Assembly (NCBI GenBank): GCA_029883255.1
Contig: JAOUJL010000001.1
Location: forward strand, 1-64,000
Direction: 5' to 3'
From: Candidatus Bathyarchaeota archaeon
GTDB taxonomy: Archaea; Thermoproteota; Bathyarchaeia; Bathyarchaeales; Bathyarchaeaceae
DNA length: 64,000 bases
Position 1 is the stretch's first letter. The number at the start of each line of letters is the position of its first letter. The position numbers and the translations under genes are program-made. Of this stretch, positions 43,711 through 51,084 are shown in pieces. Below the pieces are notes generated by a model. That model was not told where the DNA came from. It saw only the letters and a program-made list of their open reading frames with translations, and did no database searches.

Positions 43711-44271
43711 TTATTTTGGAATGTTTTTGGGTGATTTTGTTTTTCTTAGTTCCTTAATTATTGCACGGTATACAATTGAGTCTATTCTGAACTTGACTTT
43801 AATTAGGTTGTCAAGTATTTCTTGTGCTTCATTAATTGAGATTAAACCCTTTCTGTGAGCTTGGACTAGGATGCCGCAGGTTCCGATTGGTTTGATTTTT
43901 AGTATCCTCGAAACTCTTCTGGCTTCCTTGTCGTCTACAATGAAGATGTCGGCGTTTAATTGTTTGCAGAGTTTCAATGCTTGTTTCTCTCCTAGACCGA
44001 TTTTGTCGTTCTCATCCAAGAACGCGTATTTTAGATCGGTTTCAGCCTTTATTCTTTCTTTAAGAATCCATCTGCCAACTGCTTCTTCTATGATTGATGC
44101 GTCGGTGATTTTGAGGATTTTTCCTTGTGTGACGGCTTCGTTGAATACTGCTTCGGGTATCCAGACTTTTCCGTAAACATTCTTGACCAAGTTTAACCTG
44201 CTGATTTTGGCTAAGTAGATTAGAGGACTTGAGTTGGAAACGACTTTTGGCTGGATTCTATCCACGTCCAA
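43711..44271 (-). CDS. PIN-fold toxin, DUF3368 type
   Basis: The 186-residue protein opens with VVSNSSPLIYLAKISRL, then VWIPEAVFNEAV, and GEKQALKLCKQLNADIFIVDDKEARRVS. These are the DUF3368 PIN-domain motifs, with the acidic site in VDDKEAR. Such proteins act as ribonuclease toxins. The usual first aspartate is N/S in this subfamily. Its start overlaps the antitoxin gene by 14 bases, so the pair is translated together. Confidence 0.82.
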   Translation of the reverse strand: MDVDRIQPKVVSNSSPLIYLAKISRLNLVKNVYGKVWIPEAVFNEAVTQGKILKITDASIIEEAVGRWILKERIKAETDLKYAFLDENDKIGLGEKQALKLCKQLNADIFIVDDKEARRVSRILKIKPIGTCGILVQAHRKGLISINEAQEILDNLIKVKFRIDSIVYRAIIKELRKTKSPKNIPK

Positions 44272-44581
44272 GCGTCTTCATGTCTTCTTCAAAGTCTTCA
44301 GCATCGTACTGAAGGACGATCTTTCTTTTTTCTAGTGCGTCGATTATCTCCCAGATTGAGAGTCCGGCTGTTTCTGCGGCTCTGGATAAGGTGATTGTTC
44401 CATTTCGGTAGAGTTCGAGGGCTTTTTTGAGGGCCCATTCTCTTGTGTACTGCTCTAGCGCTCTATCTAGAATGGTTGATTTGTCTACTTTCTCTTCATG
44501 AGCGATTTCTTCAATTAGTTTAACGCGGTCTTTTGGCAGTCTTGCTGATATGACTTGTGACGGTTTCTTCAATTTGACCAC
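44258..44581 (-). CDS. Antitoxin, ribbon-helix-helix plus UPF0175 domain
   Basis: This 107-residue protein has an N-terminal ribbon-helix-helix stretch (QVISARLPKDRVKLIEEIAHEEKV style) followed by the UPF0175 pattern (ALEQYTREWALKKALELYR, ITLSRAAETAGLSIWEIID). It should bind its own promoter and neutralise the DUF3368 toxin encoded downstream. A TTTAAAT box at about 44610-44618 lies at promoter distance. Confidence 0.82.
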   Translation of the reverse strand: MVKLKKPSQVISARLPKDRVKLIEEIAHEEKVDKSTILDRALEQYTREWALKKALELYRNGTITLSRAAETAGLSIWEIIDALEKRKIVLQYDAEDFEEDMKTLGRG

Positions 44582-44609
44582 TTGTATACAATATAAGATG
44601 ATGTCTACA

Positions 44610-44618
44610 TATTTAAAT
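44610..44618 (-). promoter_or_regulatory. TATA-like box of the toxin-antitoxin pair
   Basis: On the minus strand GGATTTAAATATG lies about 30 bases upstream of the antitoxin ATG at 44581, consistent with a nearly leaderless transcript. Confidence 0.45.
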
Positions 44619-44626
44619 CCTTCTGT

Positions 44627-44806
44627 GAAGGCTTCCTGAAAACCCAGTACAGCCTAACAACAAACAAGGTTAGAGGACTAAAAAAGTCACCGTCTACGCC
44701 CTCTACAGCACACTCAGCATAGTCCTAACAAGAGAAGCAGCAATAAACATCGGAAGACCAGACAAAGCAGCCTCACAACATACTTCAACACATAATTTCG
44801 GGACAA
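44627..44806 (+). pseudogene. Transposase C-terminal remnant, frameshifted
   Basis: One frame gives GFLKTQYSLTTNKVRGLKK and, after a one-base shift, VTVYALYSTLSIVLTREAA and INIGRPDKAAS. The V-R-G-L-x-x-V-T-x-x-A-L pattern is typical of the C-terminus of DDE transposases of the IS4/IS1634 type. No catalytic residues remain. It ends a few bases before a GCGCGC run at 44811. Confidence 0.4.
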
Positions 44807-44810
44807 GCCA

Positions 44811-44817
44811 GCGCGCT
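44811..44817. repeat. Short GC-alternating run
   Basis: GCGCGCT immediately follows the transposase remnant and precedes the AcnX operon end. Confidence 0.4.
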
Positions 44818-44821
44818 CGAT

Positions 44822-45277
44822 TCAAGAAGTTACGTCGCGATTGTGCCAGACTTCCTGCCTTGTTATTGTGACTACACCCTTTTCAGCATCTACCTTAATG
44901 AAGTCGCCGGTGCGAATGACCTCAAACGGGTCCTTTTCCAATTTGTCTACCAGAGGAACCTTCGCTATGAACGCACTGACGACGAGCACTGTCTCCACAT
45001 CCTTAACAATCATTGCTCTGGGAGCAACATTATTTGAGGCTAGCTTATAAAGGCCGTCAATCTGAACCACCGAACTGGCCTTTCCCGACGGAAACACAAG
45101 CACCTTATCTGCGAGGTTCTTTCCAGCCAATTCATGGGTTCTCTCTCTAACCATGCCCGTCTTGGGATCTGTTAGGTAGAAGCAGATGGGCTCATGAGAA
45201 ACCAGAGCCTCACCTTCCCCGTAGCCGCCTATAATCCGGTGACATTTCAACGCGATCTCCAAACTTTTCATCCCCAT
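44822..45277 (-). CDS. AcnX small (swivelling, DUF126) subunit
   Basis: This small subunit of the aconitase X family is 151 residues. GYGEGEALVSHEPICFYLT and VFPSGKASSVVQIDGLYKL are the DUF126 hallmarks, and the conserved serine lies in GKASS. With the large subunit it forms a dehydratase. Archaeal two-subunit AcnX enzymes include phosphomevalonate dehydratase of the modified mevalonate pathway; others dehydrate cis-3-hydroxyproline. It overlaps the large-subunit gene by ten bases. Confidence 0.82.
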   Translation of the reverse strand: MGMKSLEIALKCHRIIGGYGEGEALVSHEPICFYLTDPKTGMVRERTHELAGKNLADKVLVFPSGKASSVVQIDGLYKLASNNVAPRAMIVKDVETVLVVSAFIAKVPLVDKLEKDPFEVIRTGDFIKVDAEKGVVTITRQEVWHNRDVTS

Positions 45278-46473
45278 CTCCCTTCGATTGCTGCTTCAAC
45301 GCAGTCCTTCAGTCTCGCCACTATAGCTTCTTTGAATCTCCGATAATAAGCGCATTTAGGCGAGTCTGTCATACCCACTTTGTCCCTGTACGCAATCCAG
45401 CATGGCTCATCTATGCACGTGTCCACCACGACGTGTCCACCAGCCCTGTCTATGACATCGACGATGCCGGTTCTCTCGGCCAAAATCCTAGTTGTAGCGG
45501 ATGTACAAACCCAAAACGACACATCATCATGTATCTTTTTTCCACTCAAGAGTCTCGCAACTTCTCCAATCTGCTTCAGCGTGTAATGCGGGCATCCAAG
45601 CATGACGAAGTCTATTTTTCCACTTGTGGTCTGAAGCTCTTTGTAAGTCTGTTTAAGCTCTTGATCTGTCACAGTAATCTTGTCCCCTGGAGTGTCGCCC
45701 TGAAAGGCTTCTTCAACAGTTGAGGCCTCAACGGTGAATCCAGGCATGTAGAACATGGATACGGCGCCAGAAGTATTTGACATCGCGCAGAAGTTTATCA
45801 GTTCCTCCGTATTCGGGCGTCTTGATATACCAGTAAACACAGGGATTCCATAGTCTATCCGCTTGCCAACGTAGTACCCTAGAAGCGTATAATCAAATTC
45901 ATCCTTTAGGGCTGCTTCCGCTTTGACTAGAACCGTGCCCTTCCGATTATCTTTAATGTGCAGTCCATATTCAGGGGTCTTGCCATTCACTCCTGCAGCT
46001 AGTGCACTCTGAGCCGCTTCACGATTGGTTCTGGCACCAATAACAGAATTCACATAAGGTGTAGCGCTTGATTCAGAGAAGGCTACAGTTTCACCGTACA
46101 ATGGAATATTCTCTGCCATGTATGGTGTGCAACTCCAGCTGAGTATAGCGCCTACTCGCTTGTAGGCTTCCATAACTCTCCGAGCCACTTCCCCCTCATC
46201 CTTCGGAACCTCAAACAGTCTATCGAAATACTCAATATCATACACTGGGTTCGTGCTCGTGGGCACCTTACAACGGGCGCCCCCATTAGCCAAAAGCTCC
46301 ACAAAGTACAAGTCTCCTTCCTGGCCACTTGAAGCCGCATGCGCACGGCCTATGGGGATCATTTTTTCAGCGTCATATGCATCTCCAATTGCCACAAGCA
46401 ACTCAATCGCCTTTCGTGTTCCCTCTCCAAATTCGCCATTAAGTATTCGTTCTTCCTTTGTGGTTAAATACAT
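45268..46473 (-). CDS. AcnX large (catalytic, DUF521) subunit
   Basis: The 401-residue catalytic subunit shows EILLAxGDAYDAEKMIPI-type opening, SCTPYMAENIPLYGE, FSESSATPYVNSVIGARTN and VDTCIDEPCW. These cysteines could ligate the iron-sulphur cluster. Together with the small subunit it should perform an aconitase-like dehydration. The tight coupling with a D-2-hydroxyacid dehydrogenase gene upstream on the same strand (46515-47453, gap 41 bases) suggests hydroxy-acid catabolism rather than isoprenoid synthesis, but this is inference. A decisive assignment needs a family tree. Confidence 0.82.
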   Translation of the reverse strand: MYLTTKEERILNGEFGEGTRKAIELLVAIGDAYDAEKMIPIGRAHAASSGQEGDLYFVELLANGGARCKVPTSTNPVYDIEYFDRLFEVPKDEGEVARRVMEAYKRVGAILSWSCTPYMAENIPLYGETVAFSESSATPYVNSVIGARTNREAAQSALAAGVNGKTPEYGLHIKDNRKGTVLVKAEAALKDEFDYTLLGYYVGKRIDYGIPVFTGISRRPNTEELINFCAMSNTSGAVSMFYMPGFTVEASTVEEAFQGDTPGDKITVTDQELKQTYKELQTTSGKIDFVMLGCPHYTLKQIGEVARLLSGKKIHDDVSFWVCTSATTRILAERTGIVDVIDRAGGHVVVDTCIDEPCWIAYRDKVGMTDSPKCAYYRRFKEAIVARLKDCVEAAIEGRWG

Positions 46474-46514
46474 CTCAAATCACCAACATTATGAAACATC
46501 AGCCCAAAGCAATG

Positions 46515-47453
46515 CTAACAAACGTTTTGCGGGCGTCCCTCCAAGAACTTCACAACATTATCGATGCAGATATCAGTGCACCTCTTTGCCGCCTCGACGG
46601 TATGGAACCCAACGTGAGGAGAAAGTATCGTATTCTCAAGTTTGAACAAGGGGTTATCTTTGGACGGAGGTTCTTCTTCGAAAACATCTAAGCCCGCAAA
46701 AGATATCTTGCCTGATTTCAATGCGTCGATTAAAGCCTTCTCGTTGATTACTCTGCCTTGGGATGTGTTGATTACAACAGCACCTTTTTTCATAGCTTTT
46801 ATTTCTTTCTTCCCTATCAGTCTCTCCGTTTCGGATGTTAAAGCCACATGCAGAGTTATGAAGTCGCTTTCTTTCAACAGTGTATAAAGGTCGACGTACC
46901 TCATCCCGATCTCTTCAGCCTTCTTCACATTCGGATATTTGTCGTAAGCTAAGATTTGCATCTTAAAAACTTTGGCTATCTCAGCGACTCTGCAGCCAAT
47001 CGATCCTGTGCCAATTATGCCAAGAGTTTTTCCGTGCAATTCGACTCCTCCAAATGGTCTCCAATCAAAATCGCCTTTTCTAACACGCTTGTCAGCTAAT
47101 GGCAATTTCCTAATACCCGCCAACAACAAGGCGAAAGTGTGCTCGGCAACGGCTTCCGTAGCGTAGCCCGGAACATGTGTAACCACGATTCCTTTTTCCT
47201 TTGCCGCACTGAGATCCGCGTAGTGACAAGTGGTAGCCCATATTGAAATCATTTTGAGTTTCTTGACGGAATCAATCACGTCCTTAGTCAAATCACTCCA
47301 ACCAACTATTACGATGTCAGCTGCCTTTATCCTTTCTTTCAATTCATCAGGCGTCTTAGGCGGATCATTAAAGACTTCTAGATCACCGATCGATCTTAAC
47401 CTCTTAACGTGCTCTTTTTCCAGATAGACGTGATCGACGACTACTATCTTCAT
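46515..47453 (-). CDS. D-2-hydroxyacid dehydrogenase
   Basis: This 312-residue NAD-dependent dehydrogenase has the Rossmann motif GIIGTGSIGCRVAEIAK. The catalytic arginine is in INTSQGRVINE, the glutamate in LDVFEEEPPSKD and the histidine in LSPHVGFHTVEAAKR. It lacks ACT domains and is close in build to 3-phosphoglycerate/glycerate-type enzymes. It leads a probable operon with AcnX. It differs clearly from the dehydrogenase at 32472-33449. Confidence 0.86.
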   Translation of the reverse strand: MKIVVVDHVYLEKEHVKRLRSIGDLEVFNDPPKTPDELKERIKAADIVIVGWSDLTKDVIDSVKKLKMISIWATTCHYADLSAAKEKGIVVTHVPGYATEAVAEHTFALLLAGIRKLPLADKRVRKGDFDWRPFGGVELHGKTLGIIGTGSIGCRVAEIAKVFKMQILAYDKYPNVKKAEEIGMRYVDLYTLLKESDFITLHVALTSETERLIGKKEIKAMKKGAVVINTSQGRVINEKALIDALKSGKISFAGLDVFEEEPPSKDNPLFKLENTILSPHVGFHTVEAAKRCTDICIDNVVKFLEGRPQNVC

Positions 47454-47481
47454 TTTTCATCATTCTTGAGAATATAGGCGT

Positions 47482-47808
47482 TTACTTAAAATTTTTGTCA
47501 AAGAATTTTTTTTCAAGATTCTCAACATGGTCTTTTTCGTCTTCCCTGCGAAAAGCAAGTTCAATATCATTCAAAACATACGCATTAACCGCTCCGCCTA
47601 TTCCAAGCATACCTTCACTAAGCTTTTCCAGTTTGGTAAAATCTATTCCCAATCTAACAGCATCTTTATCACAAATAGTTGTTCTCGAAGCCCCAGTATC
47701 AACCAAAAACTCAACTGTTTCATGTATACCTAACGGCTTAGAACCTAAAACAGCAACTACATAGGCTGCCTCAAGGGGACCAGGCTTAAAGAAGCATGGA
47801 ATCCTCAA
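47482..47808 (-). CDS. Retropepsin-like aspartyl protease
   Basis: This single-domain clan-AA protein has FLVDTGASRTTICDKDAV near residues 34-51 and MLGIGGAVNAYVLNDIELAF. The DTGAS site is intact. At 108 residues it is somewhat short compared with about 130-150 in relatives, and the C-terminal GMNFL-type motif is not seen, so it may be truncated. It follows the DUF5678-like gene by 16 bases on the same strand, an arrangement that I believe recurs in archaea, so the two may act together. Confidence 0.65.
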   Translation of the reverse strand: MRIPCFFKPGPLEAAYVVAVLGSKPLGIHETVEFLVDTGASRTTICDKDAVRLGIDFTKLEKLSEGMLGIGGAVNAYVLNDIELAFRREDEKDHVENLEKKFFDKNFK

Positions 47809-47824
47809 AAACTTCCCCTCTTAT

Positions 47825-48067
47825 CTAAAGAATTAGCTCTATCTCCTTAACTGTGACATAATCTACAGCGATCTCGTTGTAGACTTCAGAATACTTTCGT
47901 CTCAGTCTTTCAACAAGCCTAACCAATTCACGGTCATGATCGATCACAGCTTTGCTTAAAACGGCAACCCACTCATCCTTGAACCTATTCTTCAACTCAC
48001 CATAATGCTTGCTAATCCACCGCACGTTACCTTCATACCTAGAAAGCACAGCAACAACAGACTCCAT
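47825..48067 (-). CDS. Small DUF5678-like protein
   Basis: This protein of about 80 residues (from ATG 48067) has NVRWISKHYGELKNRFKDEW, VAVLSKAVIDHDRELVRLVE and RLRRKYSEVYNEIAVDYV, the shape of DUF5678, a small domain in which an aromatic-rich segment precedes VAV and a helix. The family function is unknown. A longer frame from 48106 adds mostly cysteine and leucine codons and seems spurious. It precedes the aspartyl-protease-like gene and is probably co-transcribed with it. Confidence 0.6.
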   Translation of the reverse strand: MESVVAVLSRYEGNVRWISKHYGELKNRFKDEWVAVLSKAVIDHDRELVRLVERLRRKYSEVYNEIAVDYVTVKEIELIL

Positions 48068-48357
48068 TTTTTGAACCACCAAGCTCAAACATAACATACA
48101 CAACAAACCTTAAATCACTTTCGAAAAACTCGATTTCAGCAGAAAATTTCGAGCTCCCACCTGAAGGCTCCCACCTAAAACTAGCTAAAAAAGCTGAACT
48201 ACTATTGAAACAAAAAACTGTTTTAATTACAATTAAACTACCTATCGCGTGTGAAATAACAGATAGTTTGAAAAGCATGCTTCTTGTCCGTTTTCAACAG
48301 GGGTAGTTCGCATTTGTGGGAAAGATTTAATTATCCCATTTTAGTTTTTATCCTATA

Positions 48358-48624
48358 GTGGTTGTAATGGGAGCTATCGTGAAGATTGATGAACGAGGAA
48401 GACTAGTCGTTCCATCCGAATTCAGAAACAAAGTGGAAACCGACTACTTTGAGCTACACGAGGAGAATGGGCGGCTGGTGTTAACTCCTGTTCCAGACCC
48501 GTTAAAAACCTTGATTGGAAGGGTATCGAGAGTGAAACCTTTCAGGGATCTTGATGAAGCCGCTGAGGAAGAGGCTGAACGCACAGTAAGGGAGGAAAAG
48601 AAACACGCCAATTCTGGAGGCTGA
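48358..48624 (+). CDS. AbrB/MazE-type antitoxin
   Basis: The swapped-hairpin AbrB fold is seen in AIVKIDERGRLVVPSEFRNK and YFELHEENGRLVLTPV. The C-terminal part, RVSRVKPFRDLDEAAEEEAE, is the toxin-binding tail. The protein is 88 residues from GTG 48358 or 85 from ATG 48367; the second fits the family opening better. It overlaps the PIN-toxin gene that follows. Confidence 0.8.
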   Translation: MVVMGAIVKIDERGRLVVPSEFRNKVETDYFELHEENGRLVLTPVPDPLKTLIGRVSRVKPFRDLDEAAEEEAERTVREEKKHANSGG

Positions 48625-49048
48625 CCTTCTCTACGCTTCTCTAGATCCAAAAGATGATCATCATCAAGTCGCAAGGAAACTCCTAAGTCTAGCAAAGCGA
48701 AAACGGTTAGCAGACGTCAAGATTGACTCCCTTGCATTGCATGAGCTAGAGCTAAACTTGAAGACCGGTAACATCCTTATTGAGAAAAGAAAGGCCACCC
48801 TAGAAGACATAGCCAAATTCTTCACCGATTTAAGCCAGCTGCTATCTCTATACAAACTAAGCGTCTATCCACTAACGTGTCAACAAATAGCCAAAGCCGC
48901 CAACCTAAGGAAAAAGCACAACCTGACCTTCTACGATTCTCACCACGCAGCATCAGCAATGCTGTACGACTCAAAAATCATATCCACAGACAACACATAC
49001 GACTCTGTCATAGGCCTAAAAAGATTAAACCCCTACTCTATAAAGTAA
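48605..49048 (+). CDS. PIN-domain (VapC-like) toxin with non-standard start
   Basis: The frame reads TPILEADLLYASLDPKDDHH, HELELN, FYDSHHAASA and ISTDNTY. This supplies the acidic residues of the PIN site, including D of EADLLYA, E of HELE, D of YDSHH and D of STD. In frame there is no ATG, GTG or TTG between a TAA at 48587 and the family N-terminus. GGGAGG at 48590-48595 sits nine bases before ACG 48605 and 15 before ATT 48611, so initiation at a rare codon is likely. An ATG at 48737 would lose a third of the domain. It overlaps the antitoxin end. Confidence 0.72.
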   Translation, partial: TPILEADLLYASLDPKDDHHQVARKLLSLAKRKRLADVKIDSLALHELELNLKTGNILIEKRKATLEDIAKFFTDLSQLLSLYKLSVYPLTCQQIAKAANLRKKHNLTFYDSHHAASAMLYDSKIISTDNTYDSVIGLKRLNPYSIK

Positions 49049-49141
49049 GCCAAAAGATTTCCGGGAAAGACCCTCTAAAAACTGAAAAAGACTGTCAACG
49101 CATTTCTCCCTACGAATTTTTCTTCTCTGCAAAAAAAAGTG

Positions 49142-49873
49142 CTAGCGCGCATGTTTTGCCATAGCTTCCAACTTTTTCAATGTTAGCAGCAACGTGTTAT
49201 TGATGATTATGTCAGGTTTTGTACCCAGCTTTTCAGCTATCTTCTCAACCTTTGTGTAGAACCGCTTTTCCAGAACAATGTTGACAAACTTTGTGTTCGC
49301 ATAAATCTTTACGGTTAAGATTTTCTGCTGAGGATTTGACAATGAAAGCTCGTCCTCGAAAGCTGCATAACGTGCAACTTTACTTTTGTGTGTTTGTTCT
49401 TTACGTTTGTCAAACTTTAGTGCTTTGGAAGGGCCTCCAAGACCAGGCCTTGCTTTAAGTTTGTCAGGCAGATACTTCATGACCCACCTGTAGCTCATCC
49501 CTGTCTCCTCAGCTACTTCGTAAGCTATCTTTCCAGGTTCCACTCCTTCGTTGAAGTATACCTCTCCGAGTCTTCCTAATATCTCACTTTTTTCTTCGGC
49601 TGATACATGCCGTCTGCACACGTTGCTTATCAGTCTGGCTATAAGCTTTTCTTTCACAGTTTCTATGTTTTCAAGCACTATCTTAGGCCAGTTCTCGTCT
49701 GCTTCAAAACGGTGAAGCCCATCTATTACATTTCCATGTTTGTCCAGAAGTATCGGGTAGAGTCTTCCAACACGCTTGCTGGAAGCCTTCAATTCTGAGA
49801 TTGCGTCTTTTCGAATCATGTTTAGTTCGCCGTATTCATTTTTTTGCAGATCAATGGAGATGCGACGTTCCAT
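49142..49873 (-). CDS. ParB-like DNA-binding protein with RHH-like C-terminus
   Basis: The 243-residue protein begins with a ParB-type domain (NEYGELNMIRKDAISELKAS; LLDKHGNVIDGLHRFEADE). An HTH follows near 118-140 (KIAYEVAEETGMSYRWVMKYL). From about residue 175 the C-terminal ILTVKIYANTKFVNIVLEKR and KVEKIAEKLGTKPDIIIN form a helical dimerisation domain. Copies of only the C-terminal part occur at 2842, 29732 and 43311. The stop codon is in GCGCGCTAG (KHAR end), so the gene terminates in the recurrent GC motif. It may bind a palindromic site; the motif itself is a candidate. Confidence 0.72.
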   Translation of the reverse strand: MERRISIDLQKNEYGELNMIRKDAISELKASSKRVGRLYPILLDKHGNVIDGLHRFEADENWPKIVLENIETVKEKLIARLISNVCRRHVSAEEKSEILGRLGEVYFNEGVEPGKIAYEVAEETGMSYRWVMKYLPDKLKARPGLGGPSKALKFDKRKEQTHKSKVARYAAFEDELSLSNPQQKILTVKIYANTKFVNIVLEKRFYTKVEKIAEKLGTKPDIIINNTLLLTLKKLEAMAKHAR

Positions 49874-50301
49874 TTATATAGATATGTGACGTTCTATTTA
49901 CATAAGTATCCATCTATATCCTATACTTGTCATGTCAAGGAACAAGTCTATTTAACGTTTATTCTCATTTGAAACCCAAAAACATAAATGATTAATATAA
50001 CGTGTCCAAAGTGTGAATCATCTGCAAACAAGACTAATCACTAAATAATTAGTGGAACGCTTGCTTGTTTTCTATTATCTGCACGTAAGAAGAGGAAGCA
50101 TCGAAGTACCCAAACTGTTGTTATACCTTAACATGACCATAAAACTTCTATATGTAACAATGTTCTCGCACGAGTCTTTTGAGGTTGAGGCTGAAGCACG
50201 GACAGGCGAGAGAATATGCCACATATAGCGTAAACTAAAGCCGGTGCTTTGTTCTATATACCCTTATATAGCGCGCGCGCTAATAGAGTTGGGAATAAAC
50301 T
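49874..50301. other. Intergenic region with remnants and a GC palindrome
   Basis: Short frames such as MINITCPKCESSANKTNH suggest decayed coding matter with a cysteine pair. The minus-strand upstream region of the ParB-like gene has TATATAGATATG-like repeats. The region ends with the perfect palindrome TAGCGCGCGCGCTA at 50269-50282 just before the AIM24-family gene. Confidence 0.4.
50269..50282. repeat. GC-alternating palindrome, best copy
   Basis: TAGCGCGCGCGCTA is a perfect 14-base palindrome. It lies 20 bases before the TTG start of the AIM24-family gene. Confidence 0.7.
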
Positions 50302-50997
50302 TTGGAGTATGAAATCAAGTACAAACCCTCGTATTCGATGTTGGTTGTCAAGCTAGAGGCTAATGAGAAAGTAACTGCGGAAGCTGGCGCCATGACTTAC
50401 ATGGACCCAAACATTGACGTTAAAACAAGAATGCGTGAGAAGAGCATTCTCGGAACCATCGGCTTGAAACTGATGGGCGGCCAATCCTTCTTCGTGAACG
50501 ATTACACAGCTCAACAAGACCCAAGCGAAGTTGCGTTCGTCTCAGCCCCAGTCGGAGACATCGAAACTCTAGCAGTTAAACCGAGTCAAGGCTACATAAT
50601 ACAGAGTTCATCGTACATCGCTTCGACGCAGGACGTGGAACTAGACATTAAATGGCAAGGCTTCACAAAAGGACTCTTCGGACAGGGACTCTTCATGATA
50701 AAAGTCTTTGGCGACGGAACATTGTTTATAAACACTTTCGGAGCCATAGACAAACACACACTGAAACCAGGTCAAACGCTTATAGTTGACAACTTCCACC
50801 TAGTAGCCTTCAGCGATACTTGTGACTACAAAGTGAAAAAATTTGGAGGACTAAAATCAACACTGCTGGGCGGGGAAGGCCTAGTTACAGAGATCAGAGG
50901 TCCCGGTGACGTGTATATACAAACCAAGAACTTGAGAGAATTCGTAGAATGGCTCTGGACCCTGCTAGGACCAAAGGTAAGATCAAGGGCAAGATAG
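50302..50997 (+). CDS. AIM24/TIGR00266 family protein
   Basis: This 231-residue protein starts at TTG 50302. The pattern YEIKYKPSYSMLVVKLEANE, AGAMTYMD, VDNFHLVAF and LKSTLLGGEGLVTEIRGPGD matches the TIGR00266/AIM24 beta-barrel family. Its molecular role is unknown; the yeast homologue is a mitochondrial membrane-organisation protein. The GC palindrome just upstream lies where a promoter or ribosome-binding site would be expected, and no clear RBS is seen, so expression is unclear. Confidence 0.85.
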   Translation: MEYEIKYKPSYSMLVVKLEANEKVTAEAGAMTYMDPNIDVKTRMREKSILGTIGLKLMGGQSFFVNDYTAQQDPSEVAFVSAPVGDIETLAVKPSQGYIIQSSSYIASTQDVELDIKWQGFTKGLFGQGLFMIKVFGDGTLFINTFGAIDKHTLKPGQTLIVDNFHLVAFSDTCDYKVKKFGGLKSTLLGGEGLVTEIRGPGDVYIQTKNLREFVEWLWTLLGPKVRSRAR

Positions 50998-51084
50998 AAG
51001 CAAACAAAACTGACCGACAAAACCCTGTCTTTTTATCTCTTGTATTCTTTATTAGATTAATCCGTCTTGATCTTCATTTTAAGA

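Noticed and set aside
50150..50230. A short frame reading SHESFEVEAEARTGERICHI as a tRNA-synthetase editing-domain fragment
   Set aside because: Resemblance is too short and lacks the diagnostic residues.
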